DNA from: Dyadobacter tibetensis Y620-1
GTDB lineage: Bacteria > Bacteroidota > Bacteroidia > Cytophagales > Spirosomataceae
Length of the DNA: 64,000 nucleotides
Direction of reading: 5' to 3'
NCBI RefSeq assembly: GCF_000566685.1
Contig: NZ_AZQN01000004.1
Coordinates: forward strand, 62,001 to 126,000
Of the stretch, positions 10,201 through 18,025 are shown in pieces (within the stretch, counting starts at the first letter, position 1; the number at the start of each line of letters is the position of its first letter). A program made the translations under genes and the position numbers. The notes under the pieces were generated by a model. The model was not told the DNA's origin, ran no database searches, and was given only the letters and a program-made list of their open reading frames with translations.

Positions 10201-10614
10201 ACGGGCACTAAAACTATCGCTCTTCGCGACGCGGTGGTTATGGCTACCAGCTACGATAAAGCCAAGGATGCTTCGAAAGTAAAGCTTCCTACCGGCAATG
10301 AAGTGGTAGTAGGAACTAAAAATGGTGGTTATTTCATGCTGGAAAGCATTGATCTGGCTATGGTTAAAAGCCTGTCCGCTGCTGTTTCCAGTCAGTCGGA
10401 TATGACCGCCGGAGGTACACTGGAGGTAAGACTGGGAAGTCCTTCTGGACTGAAAGTCGGAGAAGCTAAGGTTAGCGCTACCCAGACCATCGAGATTCCA
10501 CTCAAAGTGGTGGCTAGCCCTAAACCTCAGGATTTGTATTTCGTATTTGTGAACCCCAACGCCAATAGTAAACCCCTATTTGCAGTAGATTCCATTCGAT
10601 TTAACGACAAATAA
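7213..10614 (+). CDS. Exported fusion: ThuA domain, PQQ-type sugar dehydrogenase, PKD domain, cytochrome c, C-terminal binding domain
   Basis: This 1133-residue protein has a signal peptide (about residues 1-31). In order it shows a ThuA-like domain (about 38-248, ILVFSKTAGFRHASIPAG), a glucose/sorbosone dehydrogenase beta-propeller (about 265-711, CCHTGGSIAWD and GNRNPYRISVD), a PKD domain (about 716-797), a class I cytochrome c domain with heme motif Cys883-Lys-Ala-Cys-His887 and candidate axial Met932, and a C-terminal segment resembling a carbohydrate-binding module. The expected role is periplasmic or surface oxidation of a sugar with electrons passed to the fused heme. It follows the Gfo/Idh-isomerase operon and probably feeds it. 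This architecture is known in Bacteroidota, but its substrate is not. Confidence 0.9.
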   Translation: MNPTSLLRQSTRQKLLVLLWCLSTSFLAIGQVVKTEKKILVFSKTAGFRHASIPAGQVALMKLGKEMNLTVDTTENSARFTNKNLQKYAAVVFLNTTGDVLNDQQQEAFERYIQAGGGYVGIHAATDTEYDWPWYNKLAGAYFASHPGNPNVQTGEAYVVDDKHISMKDFPKKWSIKDEFYDFKSFNPKVNVLVKIDEKSYKDGKMGDDHPMSWYHEYDGGKAFYTNFGHENATFVNPVFLSHLRGGLEYTMTPTLDFAKARPEENRFVKQVLASRLDEPTELVVLDDQRVLFTERKGKVKLYNPKTESVKIVAEVPVYTQQEYGLMGINIDPNFKNNQLVYLYYSPPSSEADTAQHLSRFRYDVNKDTLLLSTEELMLTVPVKRTDCCHTGGSIAWDAKGNLYLSTGDDVNPFKSNGYGPIDERPGREGWDGQHSSANTMDLRGKILRIKPRYGDRRANMPGGTHLYDIPEGNLFPPGTDKTRPEIYIMGNRNPYRISVDQRTGYLYWGEVGPDASKDDPKRGPRGYDEVNQARKAGNFGYPLFIADNKPYVDYNFETEVSGKPFDPAAPVNDSPHNTGIKNLPPAQPAFIYYPYADSPEFGPVVGKGGRNAMAGPVYYYDDYQDSKVKFPRYYDGKFFAYEWIRDYINAVSMNEKGDLEAIERFMPTAKFSHPMDMQFAVDGSLYLLEYGPNWFAQNDEAALSRITYNAGNRVPVAMAQADKTVGAVPLKVNFSSKGTLDHDGDAIKYEWNFGKGLPKSSLANPSFTFTKAGEHIVELKVTDSAGNKATTQLTIKAGNAAPSVDIAIKGNQTFYWENKPVSYEVKVQDKEDGTLASKKIAEEDVTLTINYLQGYDKTQLAQGHQANTGFATGKRLIELSDCKACHSVDKKSIGPAYIEVAKRYEKERNALKTLANKIINGGGGNWGEQAMAAHPQHKMEEAEEMVKYILSLAKEKVVDKKPLKSTYITEAQKESGSYLFTASYTDKGNAGMGPLTGTKTIALRDAVVMATSYDKAKDASKVKLPTGNEVVVGTKNGGYFMLESIDLAMVKSLSAAVSSQSDMTAGGTLEVRLGSPSGLKVGEAKVSATQTIEIPLKVVASPKPQDLYFVFVNPNANSKPLFAVDSIRFNDK

Positions 10615-10634
10615 AACCGTTCAGAAAAAGTAAA

Positions 10635-10686
10635 GAGCCAGTTGGCATCGAAGTTATGGATTTCGATGTTAGCTGGCTTTCTTTTG
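10635..10686 (+). terminator. Intrinsic terminator after the ThuA fusion gene
   Basis: A long hairpin with arms AGCCAGTTGGCATCGAA / TTCGATGTTAGCTGGCT pairs throughout if G-U wobbles are allowed, and ends in a T-rich tract (TTTCTTTT). It lies 20 bp past the stop codon. Confidence 0.85.
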
Positions 10687-10715
10687 TACTTAGGGGTAAA
10701 TAATAAGTAGCCTCC

Positions 10716-10937
10716 TCAAACCAGATTTCTTTTAATCGCATTATACTCATCCACAGTAATTTCTCCCTGAGCAAAGCGTTTTTTGAGGATTTTTTTTGAA
10801 AACCTTCCGGTTCTGTTTTCGCCAATGGTATTGGACTTTCTTAGCAATAGATATGCCGCAAGAAACAGCAGCATCCCCATCACCCAAACCGCCCAGATTA
10901 CGGTCCAACCCATGTCCCAGTATTGTCCATGCATCAT
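10716..10937 (-). CDS. Small membrane protein with SHOCT domain
   Basis: This 73-residue protein has one strong transmembrane segment (about residues 12-32, VIWAVWVMGMLLFLAAYLLL) and a C-terminal SHOCT-type motif (ILKKRFAQGEITVDEYNAIKRNL). SHOCT is a short C-terminal module thought to mediate oligomerisation; no enzymatic role is known. The gene is alone on the minus strand between two larger genes. Confidence 0.82.
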   Translation of the reverse strand: MMHGQYWDMGWTVIWAVWVMGMLLFLAAYLLLRKSNTIGENRTGRFSKKILKKRFAQGEITVDEYNAIKRNLV

Positions 10938-11172
10938 GATTTCCTAAGGTTTGTTCAAATAAATTTACAAATTTTACTTGAAAAATACTATACTGTCAAA
11001 AATAAAGGTATCAGACAGTGAACAGTTATAGGATAAGGCTCATCCACATCTATATTCAAATGAGGAGCCGATACTTTCTCAAACACAGGTTAATCCTAAT
11101 TGTTTTTGGAGCAAACAGGATCAGGGAGTCGACTTCTTAGATGCGCTACGACAATTAGTGGAAATAGCCCCA

Positions 11173-12738
11173 TTAAATTGGACGGGCACTACGCCATCCC
11201 CGAGCAAGTTGATCGGATAAATTCCTGACTACCCTATCCATCCCCGGATCTGAGGCGATATTAACCGTCTCATGAGGATCCTCGAGGGAATCATATAGTT
11301 CCGCACCTTTTTTCTCACCCCTATGCCCCTTTTGAGGGTCCCATGCATACCATTCGATATAATGGTATTTTCTTGTATTGATAGAATACCCCATATAGCG
11401 TTTCCCATCTGCTGACTCCTGGGGCCGACGGTGAAACTGACTAAAAGCTGCATTTTTCCAAGAACGCTTCGGGTCCTTGATAAGGGGCACAAAACTCGTC
11501 CCCTGCATATAATCAGGAACTTCTATTCCTGCAATTTCGCATAGAGAGGGGAACATGTCTACCAGTTCCGTTATTTCGAAGGTTTGAGCCCCTCTATTCA
11601 TCTGATTGGGAAATCGTATAATCATGGGCACCTGCAGATCAACATTATAATTGGTCATTTTACCCCAACTATTATGATCCCCCAACTTCCACCCATGATC
11701 ACCCCAAACAATGATGATCGTATTTTCGTAGATGCCTATCTTTTTCATATGGTCAATAAGGCTTCCTAATAACGCATCTACATAGCTAACACTAGCATAA
11801 TACCCATGTTTTAAAATCCGAGAAGTGTCTTCCCGCATACGATAGCTAGACTGAGGATGACCTATCCCATTGAACCCATCATAATGACGCAACTCATACA
11901 TAGAATTCATTGTGAAACCCGGTGCGTTTTCAGGCACTCTGGGATTGGGCGCCAGCGGTATTTCCGTGGGGTTGTATAAGTCCCAGTATTTTTTGGGAAC
12001 TGCAAAAGGTAGGTGCGGCCTGAAATATCCCAGGCCCATAAAGAAAGGCATTTTATTTTTAGCCAACCGGGAGAGTGTATGTTTTGCCAACTCGTTTTGG
12101 GAACCGTCATAATACATGGTGTCGTGCACTTCGGCCATCTCCCAGGCTGGACCCGTATTCCACCCGTCTGCATATCTTTTAGGCACCAATTTTAATAATG
12201 AGTCTCTTTTGATAGCTTGAGAATGGCTGATTTCCTCGCTGATATAAAAAGTTTCACCATCCCTATTCAGCCAATCCTTACGCAAATACCGGGTTGGTCG
12301 TAGGTCTGGCTCATGCCAGGAAATAGAATCGGGCATATAATTATGAAAAATTTTACCAATGTTGACCGTATGGTATCCATGCTGAGCGAAATGCTGTGGC
12401 ATGGTTACCGTATTAGGATTTATCACCCGAAATTTATCTCCCAAGTGCCACACGCGGGTGGAGTCCGGTCTAAGGCCGGTCATCAAACTAGCCCTTGACG
12501 GAGCACAGACAGCTAACTGAGCAAACGTCTTCCGGAAGGTCATCCCCTCTGAAGCCAAACGGTCAATATTCGGAGTAACGGCTACCGGGTCGCCATATGC
12601 ACCCAGGGTTGGACGCAGGTCGTCAATAGAAATAAACAAAATATTAGGCTTCACCTTACCTTGTGCCGGTCTTTTACAGGCATTAAGGGAAAGCACCGAA
12701 AGTAAGGTGAATAAATAGGTGGTATAGCTCGTCTTCAT
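11173..12738 (-). CDS. Sulfatase lipoprotein, iduronate-2-sulfatase-like
   Basis: This is a predicted sulfate-ester hydrolase of the alkaline phosphatase superfamily, 521 residues. A lipoprotein signal ends at LSLNAC (Cys21), so it is likely anchored in the periplasm or at the cell surface. The metal-binding ISIDDLRP motif is near residues 37-43, and the formylglycine motif is Cys78-Ala-Pro-Ser-Arg82, the cysteine type. GDHGWKLGDHNSWGK carries further catalytic residues. The order of motifs resembles iduronate-2-sulfatases. No formylglycine-generating enzyme or polysaccharide lyase is next to it, so the substrate (a glycosaminoglycan, algal or other sulfated glycan) is open. Confidence 0.92.
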   Translation of the reverse strand: MKTSYTTYLFTLLSVLSLNACKRPAQGKVKPNILFISIDDLRPTLGAYGDPVAVTPNIDRLASEGMTFRKTFAQLAVCAPSRASLMTGLRPDSTRVWHLGDKFRVINPNTVTMPQHFAQHGYHTVNIGKIFHNYMPDSISWHEPDLRPTRYLRKDWLNRDGETFYISEEISHSQAIKRDSLLKLVPKRYADGWNTGPAWEMAEVHDTMYYDGSQNELAKHTLSRLAKNKMPFFMGLGYFRPHLPFAVPKKYWDLYNPTEIPLAPNPRVPENAPGFTMNSMYELRHYDGFNGIGHPQSSYRMREDTSRILKHGYYASVSYVDALLGSLIDHMKKIGIYENTIIIVWGDHGWKLGDHNSWGKMTNYNVDLQVPMIIRFPNQMNRGAQTFEITELVDMFPSLCEIAGIEVPDYMQGTSFVPLIKDPKRSWKNAAFSQFHRRPQESADGKRYMGYSINTRKYHYIEWYAWDPQKGHRGEKKGAELYDSLEDPHETVNIASDPGMDRVVRNLSDQLARGWRSARPI

Positions 12739-12860
12739 TCGTGTTTAGGAATAGGTATCGGGAAAATTAGGTTCGGGGCAAAATATCAGTCAGAGCCGAA
12801 AGATCGAATTTAAGATAAAATTACTACGAAGAATCCCCGCCCCGGTCACGACAACCCCTG

Positions 12861-13403
12861 TTAGTAGTTTGGGCTATTTTCGGCCTTTTCGAATTTTAAC
12901 AGTTCCATATAAGGGTCTCCTGTCAGACCCAGTGCTAATGCAAATGCTGGTTCTGTCTTATGGCCTTGCCGTTTGAGTTCAACAATTTTCTGTCGGAATT
13001 TCTCGCCGTATTTTTTAATTAAATTATGTTCTATTACCAAATGTCTATAGGCGTACTGCCGTTTCGTTGGAATACTCTGCCCGAAAATTTCAATTTCAAA
13101 ATCATCCACAAAAAAGTTGGCTACGACCGCTGAAGTGGCTGTCTCTTGTAGTTCTCTTATATGATACAACCTCTCATTTCTAAAATTGTCAGCGATGGTA
13201 TCTCTAAAGTCCTGTTGATTAGCAAAACAGCAGATGATGTCAAGGTCGCTGCTTTCGATATCAATGTTAATGGGTATGGTACCTACCAGAACAGGGTCGA
13301 AAGACTTGAGTTTTGACAAAATTTGATGGTTTGTCAGCGTAGCATACGCTTGTCGTTGTCGATGGTTGCCCTGTTGTAAATATTCAATATTGTCAAAAGT
13401 CAT
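12861..13403 (-). CDS. DUF4269 family protein, nucleotidyltransferase-like
   Basis: This 180-residue protein resembles the DUF4269 family. The segment LVGTIPINIDIESSDLDIICCF has the G-x-S/P plus D-x-D layout of minimal nucleotidyltransferases (SDLDI), and the C-terminus has the typical GQSIPTKRQYAYRHLVIEH and GDPYMELLKFE stretches. No activity is established. The longer frame would start at TTG 13409; the ATG at 13403 (MTFDNIEYLQ) is preferred. It is a single gene with no obvious partner. Confidence 0.8.
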   Translation of the reverse strand: MTFDNIEYLQQGNHRQRQAYATLTNHQILSKLKSFDPVLVGTIPINIDIESSDLDIICCFANQQDFRDTIADNFRNERLYHIRELQETATSAVVANFFVDDFEIEIFGQSIPTKRQYAYRHLVIEHNLIKKYGEKFRQKIVELKRQGHKTEPAFALALGLTGDPYMELLKFEKAENSPNY

Positions 13404-13505
13404 ATTCAAAAAACGTATTTTTTCAATTTTGGTTGTGCCGTCATTTTGGTTAAAAGTATATTGTCAGCAACCGCCAAAACCCACCGTTACAATCAATTCA
13501 TTAAT

Positions 13506-13610
13506 TTAGAGCTGTGGCGCATGGAAAATATACAGATAAAAAACGAGAATTATTACCAGCATCCATACGTACATTAGAAAAATGTTCGTCCAAATTTTGA
13601 CCCCTTGCAT
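13506..13610 (-). CDS. Possible 34-residue single-span membrane protein
   Basis: A short frame beginning MQGVKIWTNIFLMYVWMLVI and ending FHAPQL is almost entirely one hydrophobic helix with aromatic residues at both ends, the look of genuine small bitopic membrane proteins. The start is ATG and there is no clear Shine-Dalgarno site, as is common in this phylum. It is alone in a 590-bp gap. Chance origin is possible because the region is AT-rich. Confidence 0.35.
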   Translation of the reverse strand: MQGVKIWTNIFLMYVWMLVIILVFYLYIFHAPQL

Positions 13611-13993
13611 TAATTAAAAGATATGGTGGAATGTAAAACATTCAAGCAGCAAAAGTATGCTAAAAAAATGCAATAAATCCTCCGGAGCAATTACCATAAT
13701 TTTTGGATAAAATAACTGGAAGCGATCCCTAAAAACGGAGTTAGCCTACGATGAAACGACGTAGTCTATAGGAGCAGGCCGCTGCCGCTGGAGTAGCTAT
13801 CTGTTCGAAGGAAATAATGGATCGACAGTTAGATGGATTTCGGGAATGATAGTGATTTGATGAAACCATCAAATATTCAGGATGTTTTGCAAACGGTGAG
13901 CCCATTGGATTCTGGATCAGCTATTTAGCTAAGCCAGAGAGTCTAAATAGCATACATACTTTTCAAATGGAAAACTTTCACTATATTTAAAAC
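13611..13993. other. Intergenic stretch upstream of the AraC gene
   Basis: No convincing gene, hairpin or repeat is visible here. The base composition is mixed and the frames are broken, which fits decayed sequence or an extended regulatory region for the AraC gene that follows. Confidence 0.4.
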
Positions 13994-14806
13994 ATGTCTA
14001 TTAGATACTGGACCATGAAGCCGTCAGTGACCACTCAGAACTATGTTCGGTTCTATTGGTTTTTGGAAGGTGATGAGCCTTACACCCATCACTCCATGGC
14101 CGATGTATGTCCGGAGCTGGTCTTCCATTATCATGGTCGTTTCAGTGAAGTGTTCGCAAATGGCCATCGGGAACACTCCTTTCTGGCTGGAATAAATGCC
14201 CCTTCCACTCAGACCAGACAGTTCTCCATCGATCAAGGTTTTGGCATGTTTGGCGTCTATCTCTATCCTCACGCCATCCCAATGCTTTTCGACATTCAGA
14301 CAAAGGAACTCACCAATCAAACATTAGATCTAGACAGCTTTACCAAGCAATATGGATCTGACCTGGAAGAAAAAATAATGTTGAGCAAGACCAATGTAGA
14401 GCGGGTTAACCTTATGGAATCTTTTATCGTTCAGAGAATTCACCAGCAGAAAGAAACGCGTCTTCCGGTGTTCCAAGCGCTTCAGTTTATTATAAATGCA
14501 GAGGTGGCCCCTACGGTCAAAGCCCTTACCCAGAACTACTTTATATCTGAACGACAACTTGAACGGCAATTCCAACGGTTCACCGGCTTTACTCCCAAGC
14601 AGTTCATACGAATTGCCCGATTTCAACACACGATGCAGTTTTATGGAAGTCAGGAGCTACGCCTTACCGATGTCGCCCTGAATTGCGGATACTATGACCA
14701 GTCTCACTTTATCAATGACTTTAAACAATTCTCTGGCCTAAATCCAAAAGAATACTTCAAAGGCAAGACTATAGCCACCCTTTGGCGAGACGCTGAAACA
14801 GATTAA
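13994..14806 (+). CDS. AraC family transcriptional regulator
   Basis: This is a 270-residue regulator. The N-terminal part (about residues 1-150) resembles the DUF6597-type sensor domain (YVRFYWFLEGDEP, VCPELVFHYHG). The C-terminal AraC/XylS double helix-turn-helix is clear: NYFISERQLERQFQRFTGFTPKQFIRIARF and then VALNCGYYDQSHFINDFKQFSG. The ligand is unknown. Two VOC-fold genes follow on the same strand and are plausible targets or partners. Confidence 0.9.
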   Translation: MSIRYWTMKPSVTTQNYVRFYWFLEGDEPYTHHSMADVCPELVFHYHGRFSEVFANGHREHSFLAGINAPSTQTRQFSIDQGFGMFGVYLYPHAIPMLFDIQTKELTNQTLDLDSFTKQYGSDLEEKIMLSKTNVERVNLMESFIVQRIHQQKETRLPVFQALQFIINAEVAPTVKALTQNYFISERQLERQFQRFTGFTPKQFIRIARFQHTMQFYGSQELRLTDVALNCGYYDQSHFINDFKQFSGLNPKEYFKGKTIATLWRDAETD

Positions 14807-14888
14807 TCCCTGGAAATGTCGGTTATTTCCACATACACTGACTATAAGATCGTTCAACAAGTTATTCAAACCCCAATTGACTATTCCC

Positions 14889-15569
14889 ATGACTAAAACT
14901 CTCATTCAAACCCGTTCAAACAGACTGCAGGATAGTATTGACTATTATTTGCGTCTTGGTTTCGAAGTAATTGCCGATTCAAGTCCTACCATAGTTTCGG
15001 ATGGGAAAGCATTTATTGAAATCAGTGAATCTCCATATGTTCGCCCTGGACTTATAATATATAAGTCTGATTTTATATCTATTGTCTCGGAACTTAATAA
15101 ACTAACGAATGTTCAAAACCATACAGACGGCCACCTCATAACCGATGGCAGTGGAACATGGATATATTTAACAGAAAAGGAATTTGAATGTGATCTGCAA
15201 GCTAAAGCGGAATCTACTTCGCTGCTGGGAAACTATATGGGGATCTGTATAGAAACCATAGATTTGAGCAAATCAGCAAAAATATTTGAGATATTAGGAT
15301 TTAAGCAGTCTACTCCAGAGTGGCCCTCCTTTTCAGATGAAAACGGCTTCACCATCACCCTTTTTGAACCGTATAATTGTCCACATCTTTTTTTCAATCC
15401 TTCCCTGACTTACTTTAATGGTAAAGAAAACTTGAAAGTCATTGAAAAAATCCGAACGCTGAATATCCCTATCACGGAAGAAATTACTCATTTCAATGAG
15501 CAGGGAATAGTAGATAATATTGTACTTCGCGATCCATCCGGCTTAGGATTTTTGGTGTTCAACGACTAA
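14889..15569 (+). CDS. VOC (glyoxalase/bleomycin-resistance fold) family protein
   Basis: This 226-residue protein appears to hold two vicinal-oxygen-chelate modules: an N-terminal one starting TRSNRLQDSIDYYLRLGFEV, and a second with GICIETIDLSKSAKIFEILGF and LRDPSGLGFLVFN. Such proteins are metal-dependent dioxygenases, glyoxalases or drug-binding proteins. A TTG at 14877 would extend the frame by four residues; the ATG at 14889 is preferred. It lies 82 bp behind the AraC gene, so it could be under its control. Confidence 0.78.
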   Translation: MTKTLIQTRSNRLQDSIDYYLRLGFEVIADSSPTIVSDGKAFIEISESPYVRPGLIIYKSDFISIVSELNKLTNVQNHTDGHLITDGSGTWIYLTEKEFECDLQAKAESTSLLGNYMGICIETIDLSKSAKIFEILGFKQSTPEWPSFSDENGFTITLFEPYNCPHLFFNPSLTYFNGKENLKVIEKIRTLNIPITEEITHFNEQGIVDNIVLRDPSGLGFLVFND

Positions 15570-15667
15570 TTATTCTGAATTACCATCATACTCAACCAGG
15601 ATGGAGAAGGTCGGATTTTTCCAAGTTTAACCTTCTCTTATGAGCTTTCTTTGTCGAAAAAAAGAAT

Positions 15668-16102
15668 ATGCAGAGCGAAAACACATTTCAAAGGCCAGGT
15701 TATACCACAGTAAGCCCATATCTTATGGTAGATGATGTGGCCGTACAGTTAGAATTCATCAAAAATGTATTTCAGGTGAAGCCGACGGAGGATATAGGTC
15801 AGAATCCTGATGGCCACACAGAGATTAAGCTGGGAGATACAACCATTATGATTGGTCAGGGCAGACCTCAATGGCCTTCCAGACAGAGTATGAACTATAT
15901 TTATGTGGAGAATGTGGACCAAATATACGAACGAGCCAAGGAATTTGGGGCGAATTTATTGCTGGAGCCTACAGAAAGGTATTACGGAGACCGGGAATGT
16001 GGTTTTGAAGATAGCCAGGGAAACCAGTGGTGGTGTGGCACTTTTCAGCAAATTTTATCCACGGTTGAAATGCGCCAACGTTTTGAGGAAAACAAGAGAT
16101 AG
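15668..16102 (+). CDS. VOC family protein (PhnB/glyoxalase-like)
   Basis: This single-domain VOC protein of 144 residues begins GYTTVSPYLMVDDVAVQLEF, the start typical of PhnB/YdeM-like 'bleomycin resistance' proteins. It also carries KLGDTTIMIGQGRPQWP and ends in a second beta-alpha-beta unit (DSQGNQWWCGTF). It probably binds a small molecule or metal; its substrate is unknown. It is the third gene in a plus-strand AraC-VOC-VOC series. Confidence 0.85.
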   Translation: MQSENTFQRPGYTTVSPYLMVDDVAVQLEFIKNVFQVKPTEDIGQNPDGHTEIKLGDTTIMIGQGRPQWPSRQSMNYIYVENVDQIYERAKEFGANLLLEPTERYYGDRECGFEDSQGNQWWCGTFQQILSTVEMRQRFEENKR

Positions 16103-16214
16103 GATGGGTGGATAAAATGAACGCTCTCTGGAGCTTATTTGAATTAGCCAAGACTTGATTTGTCGGACAGGTTGGAATTAGTCAACACCAAATCTTCCAA
16201 GTTGCCTCGAACAT

Positions 16215-16263
16215 TTTTCTCGCATTCCCCTCTCAGTCAATTACGGAGGGGTTGTGAGAGAAA
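16215..16263. other. Imperfect hairpin in an intergenic region
   Basis: Imperfect arms TTTCTCGCATTCCCCTC and GAGGGGTTGTGAGAGAAA face each other across about 13 bases. It may terminate the VOC gene upstream, although no clean T-run follows, or it may be a dispersed repeat. Confidence 0.4.
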
Positions 16264-16347
16264 ATGTGGATTTGCCAGACAACGGTTAGCTAGTTTTAGC
16301 CAAAGTGTCATAAGATGTCTCGGCTTTTACAGTTAAAATGATACTTT

Positions 16348-16812
16348 TCAATATTCGCCCTTGATAACAAAAAATGAACCACGAATTGTACCTGCCAATT
16401 TCGACTTTAGCCTGGCAAACTTGAACTTGGTTGCTAGTTCTATTGGAATTTCCATACCTTCAGCAAGTTTAAAACCAACAGCTCGCTTCTTAGGTTGATC
16501 AAATGGATACAATACATTTATAGCCAAACCATTTTGATAAAATACATACACCCATTTAGTGTTTTCAATCATTAAGTTTGCAGTTTCCAATGGTTCACTT
16601 ATAATTTCAATATCTCTTTCAATTTTTAAAATATTATGAACCCATTGGATGATTTCAGGAGTATCTTTTGCAGGGTAGACTATAAAATCAAGCTTATATT
16701 TATTCATAAAATATCTGGCTTCGTGCGCTCTTAACCCTGCTAAAGTTTCTTTAAAGGGAGATGCTTCTAAACCGGACATTGAAACCTCTTTGAAATTTAC
16801 TTTATTGGCCAT
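16348..16812 (-). CDS. Hypothetical protein, last gene of the ArsR-DoxX operon
   Basis: This 154-residue protein was not recognised. It has no signal peptide or membrane segment and looks like a soluble mixed alpha/beta protein, with a hydrophobic stretch WVYVFYQNGLAINVLYPF in the middle and a basic C-terminal part (KFKFARLKSKLAGTIRG). It begins one base after the stop codon of the DoxX gene upstream, so it is very likely translated from the same message. Base composition is AT-rich like the rest of this operon. Confidence 0.7.
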   Translation of the reverse strand: MANKVNFKEVSMSGLEASPFKETLAGLRAHEARYFMNKYKLDFIVYPAKDTPEIIQWVHNILKIERDIEIISEPLETANLMIENTKWVYVFYQNGLAINVLYPFDQPKKRAVGFKLAEGMEIPIELATKFKFARLKSKLAGTIRGSFFVIKGEY

Positions 16813-16813
16813 A

Positions 16814-17203
16814 TTAATTTTGATTAAGGATTGCAGGTAATTTCCTAGATACAGGTCTGAAATACCATGAAATAAGAATTAGTAGAGTAAAGATGATGGG
16901 AGCAATGTATTGTAGAACTTCGTCAGAGCTAGCAACGTGCGACACTATAGCACCAGTCATTGCAAAGAAAAAACCTGCATATGCCCATTCTTTAATTAGT
17001 TGAAATCGTGGTATTAATAAAATTATAACACCAAATATTTTCCAAGCACCTAAAATTTTTGGGAAATATGCTGGATACCCAAGGTGGGTTATTCCTCTTA
17101 TAGTTTCCTCAACACCCATTAATTGAGATATACCACCAGATAACATACCTAAGGCTAAAAGAGAAGTGGCTGCCCAATATATTATTTTGTTTTTTTCCCC
17201 CAT
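16814..17203 (-). CDS. DoxX-like membrane protein (second of two)
   Basis: This 129-residue protein has about four transmembrane helices and the DoxX-like pattern: GISQLMGVEETIRGITHLGYPAYFPKILGAWKIFGVIILLIP. DoxX proteins are small inner-membrane proteins with unclear roles, some linked to redox or thiol stress. It is a paralog of the gene immediately upstream (both have WKI.GVIILL.P...L.KEWAYAGF), which points to a tandem duplication. It sits inside an operon headed by an ArsR-type regulator. Confidence 0.88.
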   Translation of the reverse strand: MGEKNKIIYWAATSLLALGMLSGGISQLMGVEETIRGITHLGYPAYFPKILGAWKIFGVIILLIPRFQLIKEWAYAGFFFAMTGAIVSHVASSDEVLQYIAPIIFTLLILISWYFRPVSRKLPAILNQN

Positions 17204-17219
17204 TTTAATATTGTTTATA

Positions 17220-17603
17220 TTAATTGATTGGCATAGTGATTTTTCTGTCGGCTGGCCTAAAATACCATGAGGTAATAATTAGTATAACATAAATGACTGG
17301 CCCTATATACCCTGTAAGATTATCACCTGAAACAATGTGTGAGATGGCTGCACCACTTGCTACGAAAATGAAACCCGCATATGCCCATTCCTTAATCAAG
17401 GGATATTTCGGTAGAAGTAAGATAATTACCCCTAATATTTTCCAAGTACCTAATATATTCATTAAATATAAAGGATAACCCAAACGAATAACAGCCTCTG
17501 TAGTATGTTCCTCTTTAATTAGCTGGGCAATTGCACCTAGAAAAAATCCTAATGAAAGTATAACTGTAGATGACCAATAGATAATTTTATTTCTATTTTT
17601 CAT
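17220..17603 (-). CDS. DoxX-like membrane protein (first of two)
   Basis: This 127-residue protein has about four transmembrane helices and a DoxX-like signature, IRLGYPLYLMNILGTWKILGVIILLLPKYPLIKEWAYAGF. It is a clear paralog of the next gene downstream. It begins one base after the DUF6194 stop codon, consistent with translational coupling. In other bacteria DoxX-like genes often accompany SRPBCC/AHSA1 and ArsR genes, as here, but no function has been fixed for the group. Confidence 0.88.
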   Translation of the reverse strand: MKNRNKIIYWSSTVILSLGFFLGAIAQLIKEEHTTEAVIRLGYPLYLMNILGTWKILGVIILLLPKYPLIKEWAYAGFIFVASGAAISHIVSGDNLTGYIGPVIYVILIITSWYFRPADRKITMPIN

Positions 17604-17604
17604 T

Positions 17605-18021
17605 TTAATTTATTTTTTGATAGGATTGCTTTAAATATTTTTCAATGAATGTTTCAAATGTTTTTCGTGAAGGTTGAACAATACAGACCCAATTCATAGA
17701 ACCATAAGTTGGATGGGGCATTAGCGTGTCCTCTTTGGTGAAGTCAATACCAAGATGCATATAAGCTTCAAGCTTTTTGCTTTTAGGAAGTTCTTTAAAT
17801 AACGATTCAATAGTGTCTTTATCTACACAAAAATTAAGTCTAAAGAAGCCTTCTCTGTTAAGGTTGGATACTGCATCATATTCATTATCTTTTGTTATTA
17901 TAGTTGCAAACGGAACTTTATCATTCTTTTTGTGCATAAAGAAAAGGTCATTTTCTACTTCGGCTAATTGTAACTTATCAAAGTTCTGAAGTAGATAGCT
18001 TTTAATTTCTTCAATTTCCAT
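17605..18021 (-). CDS. DUF6194-like protein
   Basis: This 138-residue protein resembles the DUF6194 family as I recall it: VPFATIITKDNEYDAVSNLNREGFFRLNFCVDKDTIESLF followed by TLMPHPTYGSMNWVCIVQPS. The fold looks like the MmcQ/YjbR type, but no catalytic residues are known. It starts four bases past the stop of the SRPBCC gene, so the genes form one transcript. Family assignment is from memory of the conserved motifs. Confidence 0.72.
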   Translation of the reverse strand: MEIEEIKSYLLQNFDKLQLAEVENDLFFMHKKNDKVPFATIITKDNEYDAVSNLNREGFFRLNFCVDKDTIESLFKELPKSKKLEAYMHLGIDFTKEDTLMPHPTYGSMNWVCIVQPSRKTFETFIEKYLKQSYQKIN

Positions 18022-18025
18022 GTTA

